64,000 nt of DNA from Teretinema sp964641135 (GTDB taxonomy: Bacteria > Spirochaetota > Spirochaetia > Treponematales > Treponemataceae): positions 1 to 64,000 of the forward strand of contig CAZXJV010000001.1 in NCBI GenBank assembly GCA_964641135.1. Direction: 5' to 3'. The notes under the pieces are model-generated. The model was not told where the DNA came from and made no database searches. It saw nothing but the letters and a program-made list of their open reading frames with translations. Of the stretch, positions 16,631 to 26,399 are shown in pieces (the first letter of the stretch is position 1; each line of letters opens with the position of its first letter). A program made the translations under genes and the position numbers.

Positions 16631-18778
16631 CTAAACCGCAGGACCTGACAGAAAAACGACGCAGGCGCGGGACTGTACCACATACTTGTCCCGGCCGGGA
16701 AGCACAATCTCCTCGCCCGGGGCCAGAAAATCCCTGGGTGAATCGAAAGAGGTATCTACAACCCGATACCAGTTTTTACCCGGAGGAGGCGGACAGATCG
16801 TCGCGGTAATATCGCGGGAAGTGGCATTAAACATGATATAAAAATCATTATCATCACAATCGGAAAGGATATCAGCCTGTCGTCCGTCCAGACGGTAGGC
16901 AATAAAATTCCGGTCCAGGGACCAGTCGGCGACCTTGCCGTGTTCATCGAACCAGCTGATATCCGGAGCGGTATGAATACTTCCGCCACGACCGGTGAAG
17001 AATTCCGGACGCAAAAAAGCCCTGTGGCTGAGCCTGAACGCAATGGCCATACGCGTAAAACGGAAAATATCAGCATGTTGAGACCTGAAAGAATAATCCA
17101 TCCAGGATATCTCATTATCCTGGCAATATGCGTTATTGGATCCGTTTTGAGTGCGGCGGATTTCATCACCCATTGTCATCATCGGGGTACCGAGGGACAG
17201 CATCAAGGTGAGAATAAAATTCTTTACCTGTCGATTTCTGGTCTGCTCAATCCGGGGATTAACCGTTGGACCTTCAAACCCGTAATTGTAGCTGCAGTTG
17301 TGATCACTGCCGTCGCGATTATCCTCACCGTTCTCATCATTATGTTTACCATTATACGAAACAAGATCATTCAGCGTAAAACCGTCATGGCTTGTTACAA
17401 AGTTAATTGAATGAAAGGGTTTTCGACCATCACGCAAATACAGATCGGAAGATCCGGTGATTCGTGTGGCAAGATGCCGCACGGTACCGGCATCCCCGCG
17501 CCAGAATTTGCGTACATCGTCCCGGAAACGATCATTCCATTCGGCCCATCGCCCGCCGGGGAACCAGCCAACCTGATACGCACCGCCTGCATCCCATGCC
17601 TCGGCAATGATTTTGGTCTGCCGCAATACAGGGTCTTCGGCAATACGCTCAAGCATCGGCGGGTTTTCAAGAAGGTTGCCCCTCTGGTCCCGGCCCAAAA
17701 TAGAACCAAGATCAAAACGGAATCCGTCAATATGCATTTCTGTTACCCAGTAGCGCAGACAGTCAAGAATGAGGCTTCTGACTACCGGATGGTTGCAGTT
17801 GAAGGTATTACCGCAGCCTGAATAGTTGCGGTAGTACCGCCGGTTATCCTCAAGCATGTAATAGATTGAGTTATCAAAGCCACGGAAGTTCATGGTAATA
17901 CCCCGCTCGTTTCCTTCGGCGGTGTGATTAAAAACGATATCCAGAATTACTTCGATTCCGGCCTTATGCAGTTCCCGTACCATTTCCTTGAACTCGCGTA
18001 CCGGATTACCGGGATCCGAAGCATAGCCGGCCTTTGGTGCAAAGAACGCAATGGTACTGTAGCCCCAGTAATTGGAAAGCCGTTCACCGGTCCGGGGATT
18101 ACTGCGATCGTTCTCGTGTTCATCATACTCGTTGATCGGCAACAGTTCCAGGCTGGTGATTCCCAGCTCCTTAAGGTAAGGAATAGACTCTATTACGCCC
18201 CGGTAGGTTCCCGGATGGGCAACGCCGGAAGACGGATGAACAGAAAGACCCTTGACGTGGGCTTCGTACAGGACACTGAAACGGAGCGGGTAGTTCAAGG
18301 GGCGGTCGCCCTGCCAGTCAAAATCATCATCATCAACAACGACCCCTTTCGGGAAACCGGCGGCAGTGCAGTGCGTGGTGAAAAAAAGATCCCCGTCAAT
18401 GTGAGGGGGAGGAATATAGGACTTGTCCAGTTCCCTGAAAATTGAATTCGGAGTAAGCGCTTTTGCGTAAGGGTCAATCAGATACTTGTTCGGATTAAAA
18501 CGCAGGCCCTCGGTCGGCCGGAAGGGTCCGTCAACCCGATACAAATACAAAGCTCCGGCAGTCAGACCTTCTACAAATACATGCCATAAATCACCGGTAC
18601 GGTTAACCGCCGGGTCAAGTGTATACGACCGGATCGGAGATGCATCGCCGGCAGACTGGAACAGTTCAAGCACAACACTGCTGCCGTTGCGGGTAAAAAC
18701 ACTGAAGTTTACACCGCCTGCTTGTACAGTCGCGCCAAGGGGCAGTGGTTTTCCGGGCAAAAAGTTCAGAGTGTCCAT
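16631..18778 (-). CDS. glgX: Glycogen debranching enzyme (GlgX/isoamylase type)
   Basis: 715-residue GH13 enzyme hydrolysing alpha-1,6 branches left by phosphorylase. An N-terminal CBM48 module (~8-110, with YRVDGPF) is followed by a TIM barrel with ILDIVFNHTAEG, the nucleophile in DGFRFDLGS (about residue 355), the acid/base Glu in IIAEAWDAGG (about 391) and FVTSHDGFTLNDLV, then a C-terminal beta domain. It is next to glgP on the same strand, consistent with joint glycogen breakdown. It starts 62 bases from the divergent signalling gene at 18841. Confidence 0.95.
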   Translation of the reverse strand: MDTLNFLPGKPLPLGATVQAGGVNFSVFTRNGSSVVLELFQSAGDASPIRSYTLDPAVNRTGDLWHVFVEGLTAGALYLYRVDGPFRPTEGLRFNPNKYLIDPYAKALTPNSIFRELDKSYIPPPHIDGDLFFTTHCTAAGFPKGVVVDDDDFDWQGDRPLNYPLRFSVLYEAHVKGLSVHPSSGVAHPGTYRGVIESIPYLKELGITSLELLPINEYDEHENDRSNPRTGERLSNYWGYSTIAFFAPKAGYASDPGNPVREFKEMVRELHKAGIEVILDIVFNHTAEGNERGITMNFRGFDNSIYYMLEDNRRYYRNYSGCGNTFNCNHPVVRSLILDCLRYWVTEMHIDGFRFDLGSILGRDQRGNLLENPPMLERIAEDPVLRQTKIIAEAWDAGGAYQVGWFPGGRWAEWNDRFRDDVRKFWRGDAGTVRHLATRITGSSDLYLRDGRKPFHSINFVTSHDGFTLNDLVSYNGKHNDENGEDNRDGSDHNCSYNYGFEGPTVNPRIEQTRNRQVKNFILTLMLSLGTPMMTMGDEIRRTQNGSNNAYCQDNEISWMDYSFRSQHADIFRFTRMAIAFRLSHRAFLRPEFFTGRGGSIHTAPDISWFDEHGKVADWSLDRNFIAYRLDGRQADILSDCDDNDFYIMFNATSRDITATICPPPPGKNWYRVVDTSFDSPRDFLAPGEEIVLPGRDKYVVQSRACVVFLSGPAV

Positions 18779-18840
18779 AATGTATAGAAAAGTATAGTTT
18801 GTTCAGGGAAAATATGCTAGAATCTTTTCCTGGAGAATGT

Positions 18841-20160
18841 ATGAAAAATATACCAATTGTATGTAAACAGGCATCCACTGTTCAGGCAGTGACTACCGCC
18901 TGTGAAAACTCCAACGGTGAATTTTTCCCGGTTTTTCTGGAAAATCGTGACGAAATTATCGCTTATTTTAATTATGAGCTTCCTGAAATCAAAATTATCA
19001 ATTTTGGCGACACCAGTCTTTGCGCAAAAGAGCTGATGAAGGTTATACACGCGGACCCCTGGCTGCTATTCGGTGGAATCATTGCAGTGGTCAACGACCA
19101 CAAAGAAAAGGTGGGTCTGGAAAAACAGCGCGATCCCAACATTCTTCTTGTATTGACCCGGGCCAACTTTGAGGAAAACAGCAACAGGTTGCTACGCATC
19201 CTGACTCAAAACCAGCAGTTTTTGTTCAATCGGGGTATGCAGCAGCAGATGAATACCACCGAAACCGGATCATTTGTCAGCGACAACGACCCGGTAGACA
19301 TTCTTTTTTACTGCAATCTGATAACAAGCTATCTATATAATACAAACCGTCTGAACGATGAAAGCCGATCCGCCCTGCAGGGGGCGCTTATGGAACTGCT
19401 TTTAAACGCAGTGGAGCACGGCAACTGCAAGATAAGCTATGACGAGAAAACCGCCTGGCTGACCGATGGAAAAAACATGCTTGATCTGATAGGCATGAAA
19501 ACAAGAGAACCGCATGCTCAGGGGAAAAAAGTCTACATTTCCTACGATATCAATTCCGAGCGTACACGGCTTTCTGTTCGCGACGACGGAGAGGGATTCG
19601 ACTGGCGAAAACGCCTCCAGGGCGAACTGACGGCCGGCCTCCATGGAATGGGCATCAAGCTGGCAGAATCATTTGTCAGCGCCGTCAGCTACAACGAGAA
19701 AGGCAATGAAGCCTCTTTCGAGATGCAGAATCAGTGTGACGAGACAAATACCATCCCTGTTATTATGCGCGAGCAGGAAGTTCTGAATTATACCGATAAA
19801 CAGATAGTCTGCAAGGAAGGCGATCCATCCAACGATCTGTTCTATATCAGATCAGGAAAGTATGCTGTATATGTTCAGAAAAAGCTGGTTACTGTTCTTA
19901 ACCCGAACGACATCTTTATCGGAGAAATGTCATTTTTATTAAATGACCGCAGATCGGCAACGATTATCTCCATAGGCAATGGCAGTCTGGTTCGTATTCC
20001 CAAAATGGTCTTTATCAACCTTATTCGTGAGAATCCGCATTACGGCATCTTCCTTTCCCGGCTTCTTGCCCAGAGATTAGCCCGCCAATCAAACCTGACC
20101 GTCCAGATGAAAACAGAATATACCCGGCTCAAAAAAGAACTTGACGGCAGGAAGGTTTGA
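18841..20160 (+). CDS. Signalling protein: receiver-like domain, HATPase (RsbW-like) and cNMP-binding domain
   Basis: 439 residues with three parts. Residues ~1-135 look like a degenerate response-receiver fold (FFPVFLENRDEI... NFGDTSL... ILLVLTRANF). Residues ~165-305 form a GHKL/HATPase_c domain with N-box LMELLLNAVEHGN, G1-like DDGEGFDW and G2 GLHGMGIKLAES, as in anti-sigma-factor serine kinases. Residues ~315-430 are a cyclic-nucleotide-binding domain (KEGDPSNDLFYIRSGKYAVYV... IFIGEMSFLLNDRRSATI). The start ATG 18841 has GGAGAATGT before it. The end overlaps the TTG of the next reading frame, so it may be coupled to addB. Function inferred only from domains; partner and ligand unknown. 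Confidence 0.85.
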   Translation: MKNIPIVCKQASTVQAVTTACENSNGEFFPVFLENRDEIIAYFNYELPEIKIINFGDTSLCAKELMKVIHADPWLLFGGIIAVVNDHKEKVGLEKQRDPNILLVLTRANFEENSNRLLRILTQNQQFLFNRGMQQQMNTTETGSFVSDNDPVDILFYCNLITSYLYNTNRLNDESRSALQGALMELLLNAVEHGNCKISYDEKTAWLTDGKNMLDLIGMKTREPHAQGKKVYISYDINSERTRLSVRDDGEGFDWRKRLQGELTAGLHGMGIKLAESFVSAVSYNEKGNEASFEMQNQCDETNTIPVIMREQEVLNYTDKQIVCKEGDPSNDLFYIRSGKYAVYVQKKLVTVLNPNDIFIGEMSFLLNDRRSATIISIGNGSLVRIPKMVFINLIRENPHYGIFLSRLLAQRLARQSNLTVQMKTEYTRLKKELDGRKV

Positions 20161-20165
20161 CAGGA

Positions 20166-22907
20166 ATGTCTTTGATAGGCCGGTATATACGGGAGTTCGG
20201 TGCTGACACGGAGTGCACCTTCGTTTTTCCCTCCGATATCGCGTCCACCCTGTGGTTCCGCACAGCCCTTGAACTGACCGGCCAGGGCACACTGCCTGCA
20301 GAACGCTTTCAGGCATGGGACCGCTTTCGCGACAGTTTACTGTCAGGAAGACTCAGCGGTCGGACAGCAATACCGCCTGCCTTGCGCCGCATGTTTGCCT
20401 GGAACCTTGCTGAACAGAACAGCCAAAACCCTTTTCTTGGAATAATCATCCCGGCCGAACACGCAGCCCAGGCAAACGCATTCAGTGGCTGGCTGGCCGA
20501 CACTGTCCTGCCCCAGTTGCATAGCTGGGTCAGGCGTACGGCAGAAAAACCTGCTGATGACGAGCAGGCCGATTACCGGAATTTGTATATCCGCTACAGA
20601 AACTTTCTGGATGAATCAGGCTTTTTTGATCCCTCATGGGCAGACCCGGTCCTCCCCGAAGACAATAAAAAGTGGATTATTTTTTATCCGGAAGCCATCG
20701 AAGACTGGAGTGAATACCGCCAGCTGCTTTCCGGCGACCCCCGCATCACAATACTTTCCGTTCCGGAAACAGATGCTTCTCCGGTGCTCTACCGGTATCA
20801 GAATGCCCGAACTGAATTCCGCACTGTTGTTCAATTGATAGAAAATGATCTTGTGGCAGGCATGGAGCCTGTTGATATCGCTGTCAGCGTGCCGGATATT
20901 GAAACAGCAGCTCCGTATCTGCAGCGGGAGTTTCGCCTCAGGGGGATACCCTTTGAATACCGGTCAGGCTATCCTTTAAGCAGATTTCAGGCCGGCAAAC
21001 TGTTCCCCCTGATTGCAGCCTGTGTTTCCGACCGCTTTTCGTTCACAAGCATGCGGGCTCTGCTTCTTGATCGTCTGATACCCTGGAAAGAACCTGCCAG
21101 GGCCCGGGGATTGATAGATTTTGGAATCCGGAATCACTGTGTTACTTCATGGAAGGAACCGGATGGTTCCGAAGTTGATGTATGGGAGGCAGCATTCCGT
21201 ACCCCGTCACAGGATTTTCCACCGGACCGCAGTCTTGAATCCTGGTATACAACACTGAAGAGGCATCTTCTGGCTCTGAACGGAGCGTCAGATTTTACGC
21301 ACATCATGGCGCACTACATGAAGTTCCGAAGCATCTTTTTGGACATGAGTCTTCTTGACGAAACAGATAACGATGTCCTTGCCCGGTGCATTCGTGAACT
21401 GCAGCAGCTTGCGGACCTGGAACGCCGGTATCCGGATTGCAGAATCAGCAAACCATTTTCCTTTCTGATATCCTGGCTTGATACAACACAGTATGTGCCG
21501 CAAAGACAGCCGGGGGGAGTCAGTATCTTTCCCTGGAGGGTCGCGGCAGGAACACCGTTCAAACGCCACTACATCCTTGATGCCAGCCAGGAAGACGCAA
21601 CAATCCTTTATAAACACTTACACTTTCTACGTTCCGATCAGCGCGCCGAGCTTGATGCGGCTGATGAAGATGCCTCCGCAGCATTCTTCCGTTTATACAG
21701 CTGTGAACCGGGCAATGACAGCGGGGCTGTAACCAGATTTTCCTGTTCGGATCACTGTTTCGGCGGGTGGCGGATGCCCCACGGGTATTTCCGGACCCAG
21801 GAAATACCTGACACGGCACAGCACCCGGCAGATCCCTGGGTAACAGAAGCTCTCTGGCTTACCGGCCGTGGACCAGCACCGGATCGCCTTTATCCGGTGC
21901 AACAGGCAGCCCTTTTATCGACTCATTCAAACACAGATCCGGCAACACGGTATGTGTATGCCCCGCTTGATCTTCAAAACCCCTCTATTCAGGATATTCT
22001 GGACACCCGTTATACCGATAAAGGGTTATTACGGGTGTCACAATCAGATCTTGCATGTTTTTATACATGCCCGTCTTTCTGGTTCCTTGCGAGGGTTCTT
22101 GATCTTAAGGATGAGGAAAGCGATGCTGTACTGTTCAACGACAGAAATCTGGGCCTTGTATGGCATGCAGTCCTGGCACGCTTGTACCTGCAGATCGCCC
22201 AAAAAGACCGGTATTTCCGCGCTGAACATCTGAATGACTATCGGGCCATGGCGGAACAGATGTGCCGTCAAGCCAGCGCCGAAGAAGCCGAATTTGCCGG
22301 GCCACTGGCAGCACCCATCCTTGACAGCATCGCAGACCGGCTGCGTTCAGGTGTGGAACGGATACTGGAACTGGACGCCCGTTATCTTGATGGCTGGGCC
22401 CCTGTTGGTACAGAACTGCGGCTGAGCACGATGTTTGATGGCATGGAATTCGTCGGTGCGATAGACAGGCTTTCCAAAAACGAGGCAAGCGGGGACCTGA
22501 CAATAATTGATTACAAGTCCTCTATAAAAATCAAGGCATCCCACTATGATTCCGATGGACAAAGCGGGCTTTCAGATTTTCAGATGACCATGTATACCTA
22601 TCTTGCAGAAAAAGCCAAAGACAGCCCCTGCGCCGGGAAAAAAATAGATAATGCTCTCTTTTATGATATTAAGGCAGGAAAACAGCTGCCTGTTGTTCTG
22701 GACCCTGAGCAGCTTGATCCGGGCAAAGCAAAATATTTTACACGCGAACAATTCGAACCGGCAATGACCGAATTTCTGACCAGGGCCGTGCAATTCAGGG
22801 ATGCAGTCCGTTCTGGCGACTTCACAACGACAGAAGAAATTGTGGCATCAGAGTGCCGTACATGTGATTACCGGACAATATGCCGAACCGCTTACAGGAG
22901 CAGCTGA
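20166..22907 (+). CDS. addB: AddB/RexB-like nuclease subunit with Fe-S cysteine cluster
   Basis: 913-residue inactivated-helicase/nuclease protein of double-strand-break repair. The C-terminal part is a PD-(D/E)XK nuclease with GAIDRLSK and IIDYKSS (about residues 760-785). Cysteines in DLACFYTCPSFW (~630) and SECRTCDYRTIC (~896-906) match the four-Cys iron-sulfur staple of AddB-type nucleases. The N-terminus has no Walker A motif. I chose ATG 20166 with AGGAAGG upstream; a TTG at 20157 overlapping the previous stop is also possible. addA follows after 5 bases, confirming the two-subunit AddAB arrangement. Confidence 0.85.
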   Translation: MSLIGRYIREFGADTECTFVFPSDIASTLWFRTALELTGQGTLPAERFQAWDRFRDSLLSGRLSGRTAIPPALRRMFAWNLAEQNSQNPFLGIIIPAEHAAQANAFSGWLADTVLPQLHSWVRRTAEKPADDEQADYRNLYIRYRNFLDESGFFDPSWADPVLPEDNKKWIIFYPEAIEDWSEYRQLLSGDPRITILSVPETDASPVLYRYQNARTEFRTVVQLIENDLVAGMEPVDIAVSVPDIETAAPYLQREFRLRGIPFEYRSGYPLSRFQAGKLFPLIAACVSDRFSFTSMRALLLDRLIPWKEPARARGLIDFGIRNHCVTSWKEPDGSEVDVWEAAFRTPSQDFPPDRSLESWYTTLKRHLLALNGASDFTHIMAHYMKFRSIFLDMSLLDETDNDVLARCIRELQQLADLERRYPDCRISKPFSFLISWLDTTQYVPQRQPGGVSIFPWRVAAGTPFKRHYILDASQEDATILYKHLHFLRSDQRAELDAADEDASAAFFRLYSCEPGNDSGAVTRFSCSDHCFGGWRMPHGYFRTQEIPDTAQHPADPWVTEALWLTGRGPAPDRLYPVQQAALLSTHSNTDPATRYVYAPLDLQNPSIQDILDTRYTDKGLLRVSQSDLACFYTCPSFWFLARVLDLKDEESDAVLFNDRNLGLVWHAVLARLYLQIAQKDRYFRAEHLNDYRAMAEQMCRQASAEEAEFAGPLAAPILDSIADRLRSGVERILELDARYLDGWAPVGTELRLSTMFDGMEFVGAIDRLSKNEASGDLTIIDYKSSIKIKASHYDSDGQSGLSDFQMTMYTYLAEKAKDSPCAGKKIDNALFYDIKAGKQLPVVLDPEQLDPGKAKYFTREQFEPAMTEFLTRAVQFRDAVRSGDFTTTEEIVASECRTCDYRTICRTAYRSS

Positions 22908-22912
22908 ATACT

Positions 22913-25900
22913 ATGACACTGGCCGATCTGCTTGCAACACTTGACCCCGATCAGCGCGCAGCGACACTCGCAACCGGCAATACAGTCGTTGCAGCCGGCG
23001 CAGGATCGGGCAAAACCCGCGTTCTGGCCGCCCGCTACCTGTACCTTGTCCTTGAAAAGGGCCTTCCGATTGACAGGGTGCTTGCCCTTACCTTTACGCA
23101 AAAAGCTGCTGCCGAGATGAAAGCCCGTATCCATAAAACCCTCAGGGAAACAGAACACCCCCTGGCACGTTCTGCCCTGGAAGGTTTTCATGAGGCGCGG
23201 ATTTCCACCATTGATTCACTGTGCGGCGCTATTGCACGGTCCGCCTGCCGCCGGTGGGGCATCCCTCCGGATTTTCAGCTGGATGATCCGGGCGCCCGTG
23301 AAGCGGCAAGCTCGCTTGCCCTGCCATTTGTATTTACATACCGGACCCATCCGGCAATCAAGCATCTGTTATCCACAACCGATCTGGAAAAGATTGCAGA
23401 AAACCTCTTTGCTTCACTTGTTGCCGCTCATTCGCCAATCAGTGCTCCGATTGACTTCAGAGCATTGTTTGTAAAACAGGATACCGAGATTCATGGCCGG
23501 ATTGACAGTGCACTGACTGAAGCATGTGCAGATCTGAATGAAATATGCAGGCTTGCACAAGCCCCCGGCCTGAAAACGATGAAGTCTATTACCCCGATCA
23601 CCGATCTTCAGGCTCCGGACAAACCGTCCACGGATGACAGGGACGAACTTATCAGCTTCCGTACTGCCCTTTCCCGCTTTGCCGCAATTCCACTAAGGAT
23701 GGGTGCAACCAAACAGCCAGAGGCACAAGCCATAAAAGAACTGCTATCGACAGTACGGAACAGGCACGATCCGGAATGCGGTTCACTCATCTCATTTGTT
23801 CTTAACCGTGATGTCCTTGAAGGCCTGTTTACACTTCTTGACGAATTCCAGACCCTGTACAACACACAGAAAAGACAAAGCGGACGGCTGACCTTCGCCG
23901 ATGTCGCCAAAATGGCTGTTGATGCCCTTGCCGATGATCCGGAGTTACGCCGTTCCTGGAAAGCAGGCGTAGGTGCCGTTATGATTGATGAATTCCAGGA
24001 CAACAATTCTTTACAGCGGGACCTGCTTTTTTTACTTTCAGAAAATGAAACCAGGATGGAAACAGGAATACCCGGTCCACAGGACCTGTGTCGGGACAAA
24101 CTGTTTTTTGTCGGTGACGAAAAGCAGTCCATATACCGGTTCAGGGGTGCCGATGTTGCCGTATTCAGAGCTCTTGCCCGCGATTTGGGAGCCAACGCTG
24201 ATGCACTGCCGGAGCTTTCTACAAACTACCGTACCAGAACAGCCCTGCTGGAGCAATTCAATACGATTTTTCCGGCCATTTTTGACAATGCCGCTACGGC
24301 TCCTGACTGGGAAGCCCGTTTTAGCCGTATTCGCCCGAACCGCCCCGATCACGATACCCCGGAACCTGTCCAGATCCTGGTGATCGATCAGATGAATCTT
24401 GATGATGAGGACAATAAAAAGATAAAGGCCCAGATTCAGGAAGCGGAATGTGTAGCCCGGACAATACAGGATTTGATTGAAAGCGCTGTTCCGGTGTATG
24501 ACGCACATGGAATACCCCACCCCTGCCGTGCGGACGACTGCGCAATCCTGTTCCGCAGCACAACCAACCAGATGCTGTTTGAACACAGCCTGCGTGCAGC
24601 AGGTATTCCATACCAGACAGAAAATGCCCGGGGACTTTTCAGCGATGCCCCCGTAAACGATCTTGCAGCCCTTATGCGTACCATCGCCAATCCGGCAGAC
24701 CTGAAAGCCTGGGCAATTGTGCTTCAGTCGCCTTTTGCAGGCTTGAGCGGAACCGGATTTGCTTCAGCCCTGTCGGCGCTGAAAACGATCGGAGGATCAC
24801 AACGGGCCGAACCAGCTGCCGTATCCGCAGCAGTAGACGCGCTGTTGACCGGTGAGGACAGCGAACGATGGAAAGGCCTGATGGATCTGTTCAGCGAGGC
24901 AGTGCGATGGGCTGACCGGATTCCCATAAGTGAAATGGTTGAACGCCTGTGGTACCACCGGGGCTACCGAGTGCAGGTTCTGTCCGATCCTTCGGTTCGC
25001 CATTTAACCGCCCTTTTTGACTATTTGTTCGAGCTGGCACGTCAGGCCGACCGGGACGGTCAAACCCTGGGAGAGTTCCTGGACCGGATAGAAGCTATCC
25101 GCCGGAACGAAGAAAAGGTTGACAGTCTGGACATCCCTATCGAACGGGCAGGCGGTGTCCGGCTGATGACCATTCATAAAAGCAAGGGGCTGGAATTTCC
25201 GATAGTTTTCCTTGCAAACTGTGATACTACAGGGAAAAATACCGGCAACAGCAGTCTTGTGTACTGGTCGAACCCCTGGGGGCCGACTATCAACGCCGGT
25301 CCTGCACGGGGAGTACCATTCAAGGATGAAAACTGGTTTTACCTGCAGGGAAAAGCCGAAGAAGAATCCAAGGCCCTGGCAGAGCTTCGCCGCCTTTTAT
25401 ATGTTGGCATGACCCGCGCAGAATCACGGCTCTACCTTTCCGGTGTGTTCAAACTTGACGGCGGAGACGAAACCGTTGCCGGGCAGATGGCAGCCAAGGA
25501 ACCGAAAATCATTAAAAGTTTCTTCAACCTTTTTTGCCCGGTACTGGGCTTGCCGGGTGCCGGCGGCGTTCAGGTGACTGCATGGGAACAGGATTCTGGC
25601 GGTCCGGCCGCACGCGGGATCGAAGGCCCTTCTGTGAAGGACATGCACACTGCTGCCCGTGCTGCCGAGGTTCAACAGAGGCTTCCCGCACCACGGCGCA
25701 TCATACCTGCTACATCCCTTGCCCATGAGGCAGAACGGATTTCTTTTCAGGCAAGTCAACATGTTCAAAAGGAGCCGGAACGATTCGGCCTTTCAGCTAC
25801 CGAATTCGGTTCGGCCGCACATGAGGCCATCGAAGCCCGGCTTGCCGGCCGACCTGCAGTTCTTCCTGAAACAGCGAAATCAGCCCTGGAAGAACTTGCT

Positions 25901-26212
25901 GACACCTTTCTGGCATCTGATCTGGGGCACTTAACCTCTGCAGCTGCATGGCTAAAAACCGAATATGCCTTTTTGACCCGATGGGAGCTTCCTTCCGGCA
26001 GCATCATTGTCAGCGGACAGATTGACCTGGTTTTCGAACATGAAGGACACATTCATGTTGTAGATTATAAAACCGATAGCGTTGAGAACCCTGACGAACA
26101 CCGCCAGCAGCTGGAAGTATACCGCAAGGCAGCAGTTGACCTGTGGCACAAGCCTGTTTCTGCATGGATTTTTTATCTGCGTAGCGCCCGGGCAGTGCAG
26201 GTAACACCATGA
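22913..26212 (+). CDS. addA: AddA-type helicase/nuclease
   Basis: 1099-residue UvrD/REP superfamily 1A helicase with fused nuclease, processing DNA ends for RecA recombination with AddB. Seen: Q-motif LDPDQRAA, Walker A GAGSGKT (29-35), LTFTQKAAAEMK, Walker B MIDEFQDN (~357), GDEKQSIYRFRGAD, RLMTIHKSKGLEFPIVF, LYVGMTRAE, and a C-terminal RecB-type nuclease with GQIDLVFEHEG and VVDYKTD (~1050). ATG 22913 is chosen with AGGAG 12 bases upstream; an ATG at 22880 overlapping addB by 28 bases is an alternative. The helicase, Walker and nuclease residues all look intact. Confidence 0.93.
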   Translation: MTLADLLATLDPDQRAATLATGNTVVAAGAGSGKTRVLAARYLYLVLEKGLPIDRVLALTFTQKAAAEMKARIHKTLRETEHPLARSALEGFHEARISTIDSLCGAIARSACRRWGIPPDFQLDDPGAREAASSLALPFVFTYRTHPAIKHLLSTTDLEKIAENLFASLVAAHSPISAPIDFRALFVKQDTEIHGRIDSALTEACADLNEICRLAQAPGLKTMKSITPITDLQAPDKPSTDDRDELISFRTALSRFAAIPLRMGATKQPEAQAIKELLSTVRNRHDPECGSLISFVLNRDVLEGLFTLLDEFQTLYNTQKRQSGRLTFADVAKMAVDALADDPELRRSWKAGVGAVMIDEFQDNNSLQRDLLFLLSENETRMETGIPGPQDLCRDKLFFVGDEKQSIYRFRGADVAVFRALARDLGANADALPELSTNYRTRTALLEQFNTIFPAIFDNAATAPDWEARFSRIRPNRPDHDTPEPVQILVIDQMNLDDEDNKKIKAQIQEAECVARTIQDLIESAVPVYDAHGIPHPCRADDCAILFRSTTNQMLFEHSLRAAGIPYQTENARGLFSDAPVNDLAALMRTIANPADLKAWAIVLQSPFAGLSGTGFASALSALKTIGGSQRAEPAAVSAAVDALLTGEDSERWKGLMDLFSEAVRWADRIPISEMVERLWYHRGYRVQVLSDPSVRHLTALFDYLFELARQADRDGQTLGEFLDRIEAIRRNEEKVDSLDIPIERAGGVRLMTIHKSKGLEFPIVFLANCDTTGKNTGNSSLVYWSNPWGPTINAGPARGVPFKDENWFYLQGKAEEESKALAELRRLLYVGMTRAESRLYLSGVFKLDGGDETVAGQMAAKEPKIIKSFFNLFCPVLGLPGAGGVQVTAWEQDSGGPAARGIEGPSVKDMHTAARAAEVQQRLPAPRRIIPATSLAHEAERISFQASQHVQKEPERFGLSATEFGSAAHEAIEARLAGRPAVLPETAKSALEELADTFLASDLGHLTSAAAWLKTEYAFLTRWELPSGSIIVSGQIDLVFEHEGHIHVVDYKTDSVENPDEHRQQLEVYRKAAVDLWHKPVSAWIFYLRSARAVQVTP

Positions 26213-26399
26213 CAATCGAACACTGTTTTACATACCCGGAATCTCAAGTTTGGGTCCCGCACTGCCGATACTCAAAACTGGGAAAGAAAAACGGGGCAAA
26301 ACGCAAACAGTTTTTTTACCGCAGCTCGTTTTTTTTTCCGGAAAAAGCCGGCAGAACGTGATACAATTAATACGTATTGGTAAAAGATAAGGAACACGC

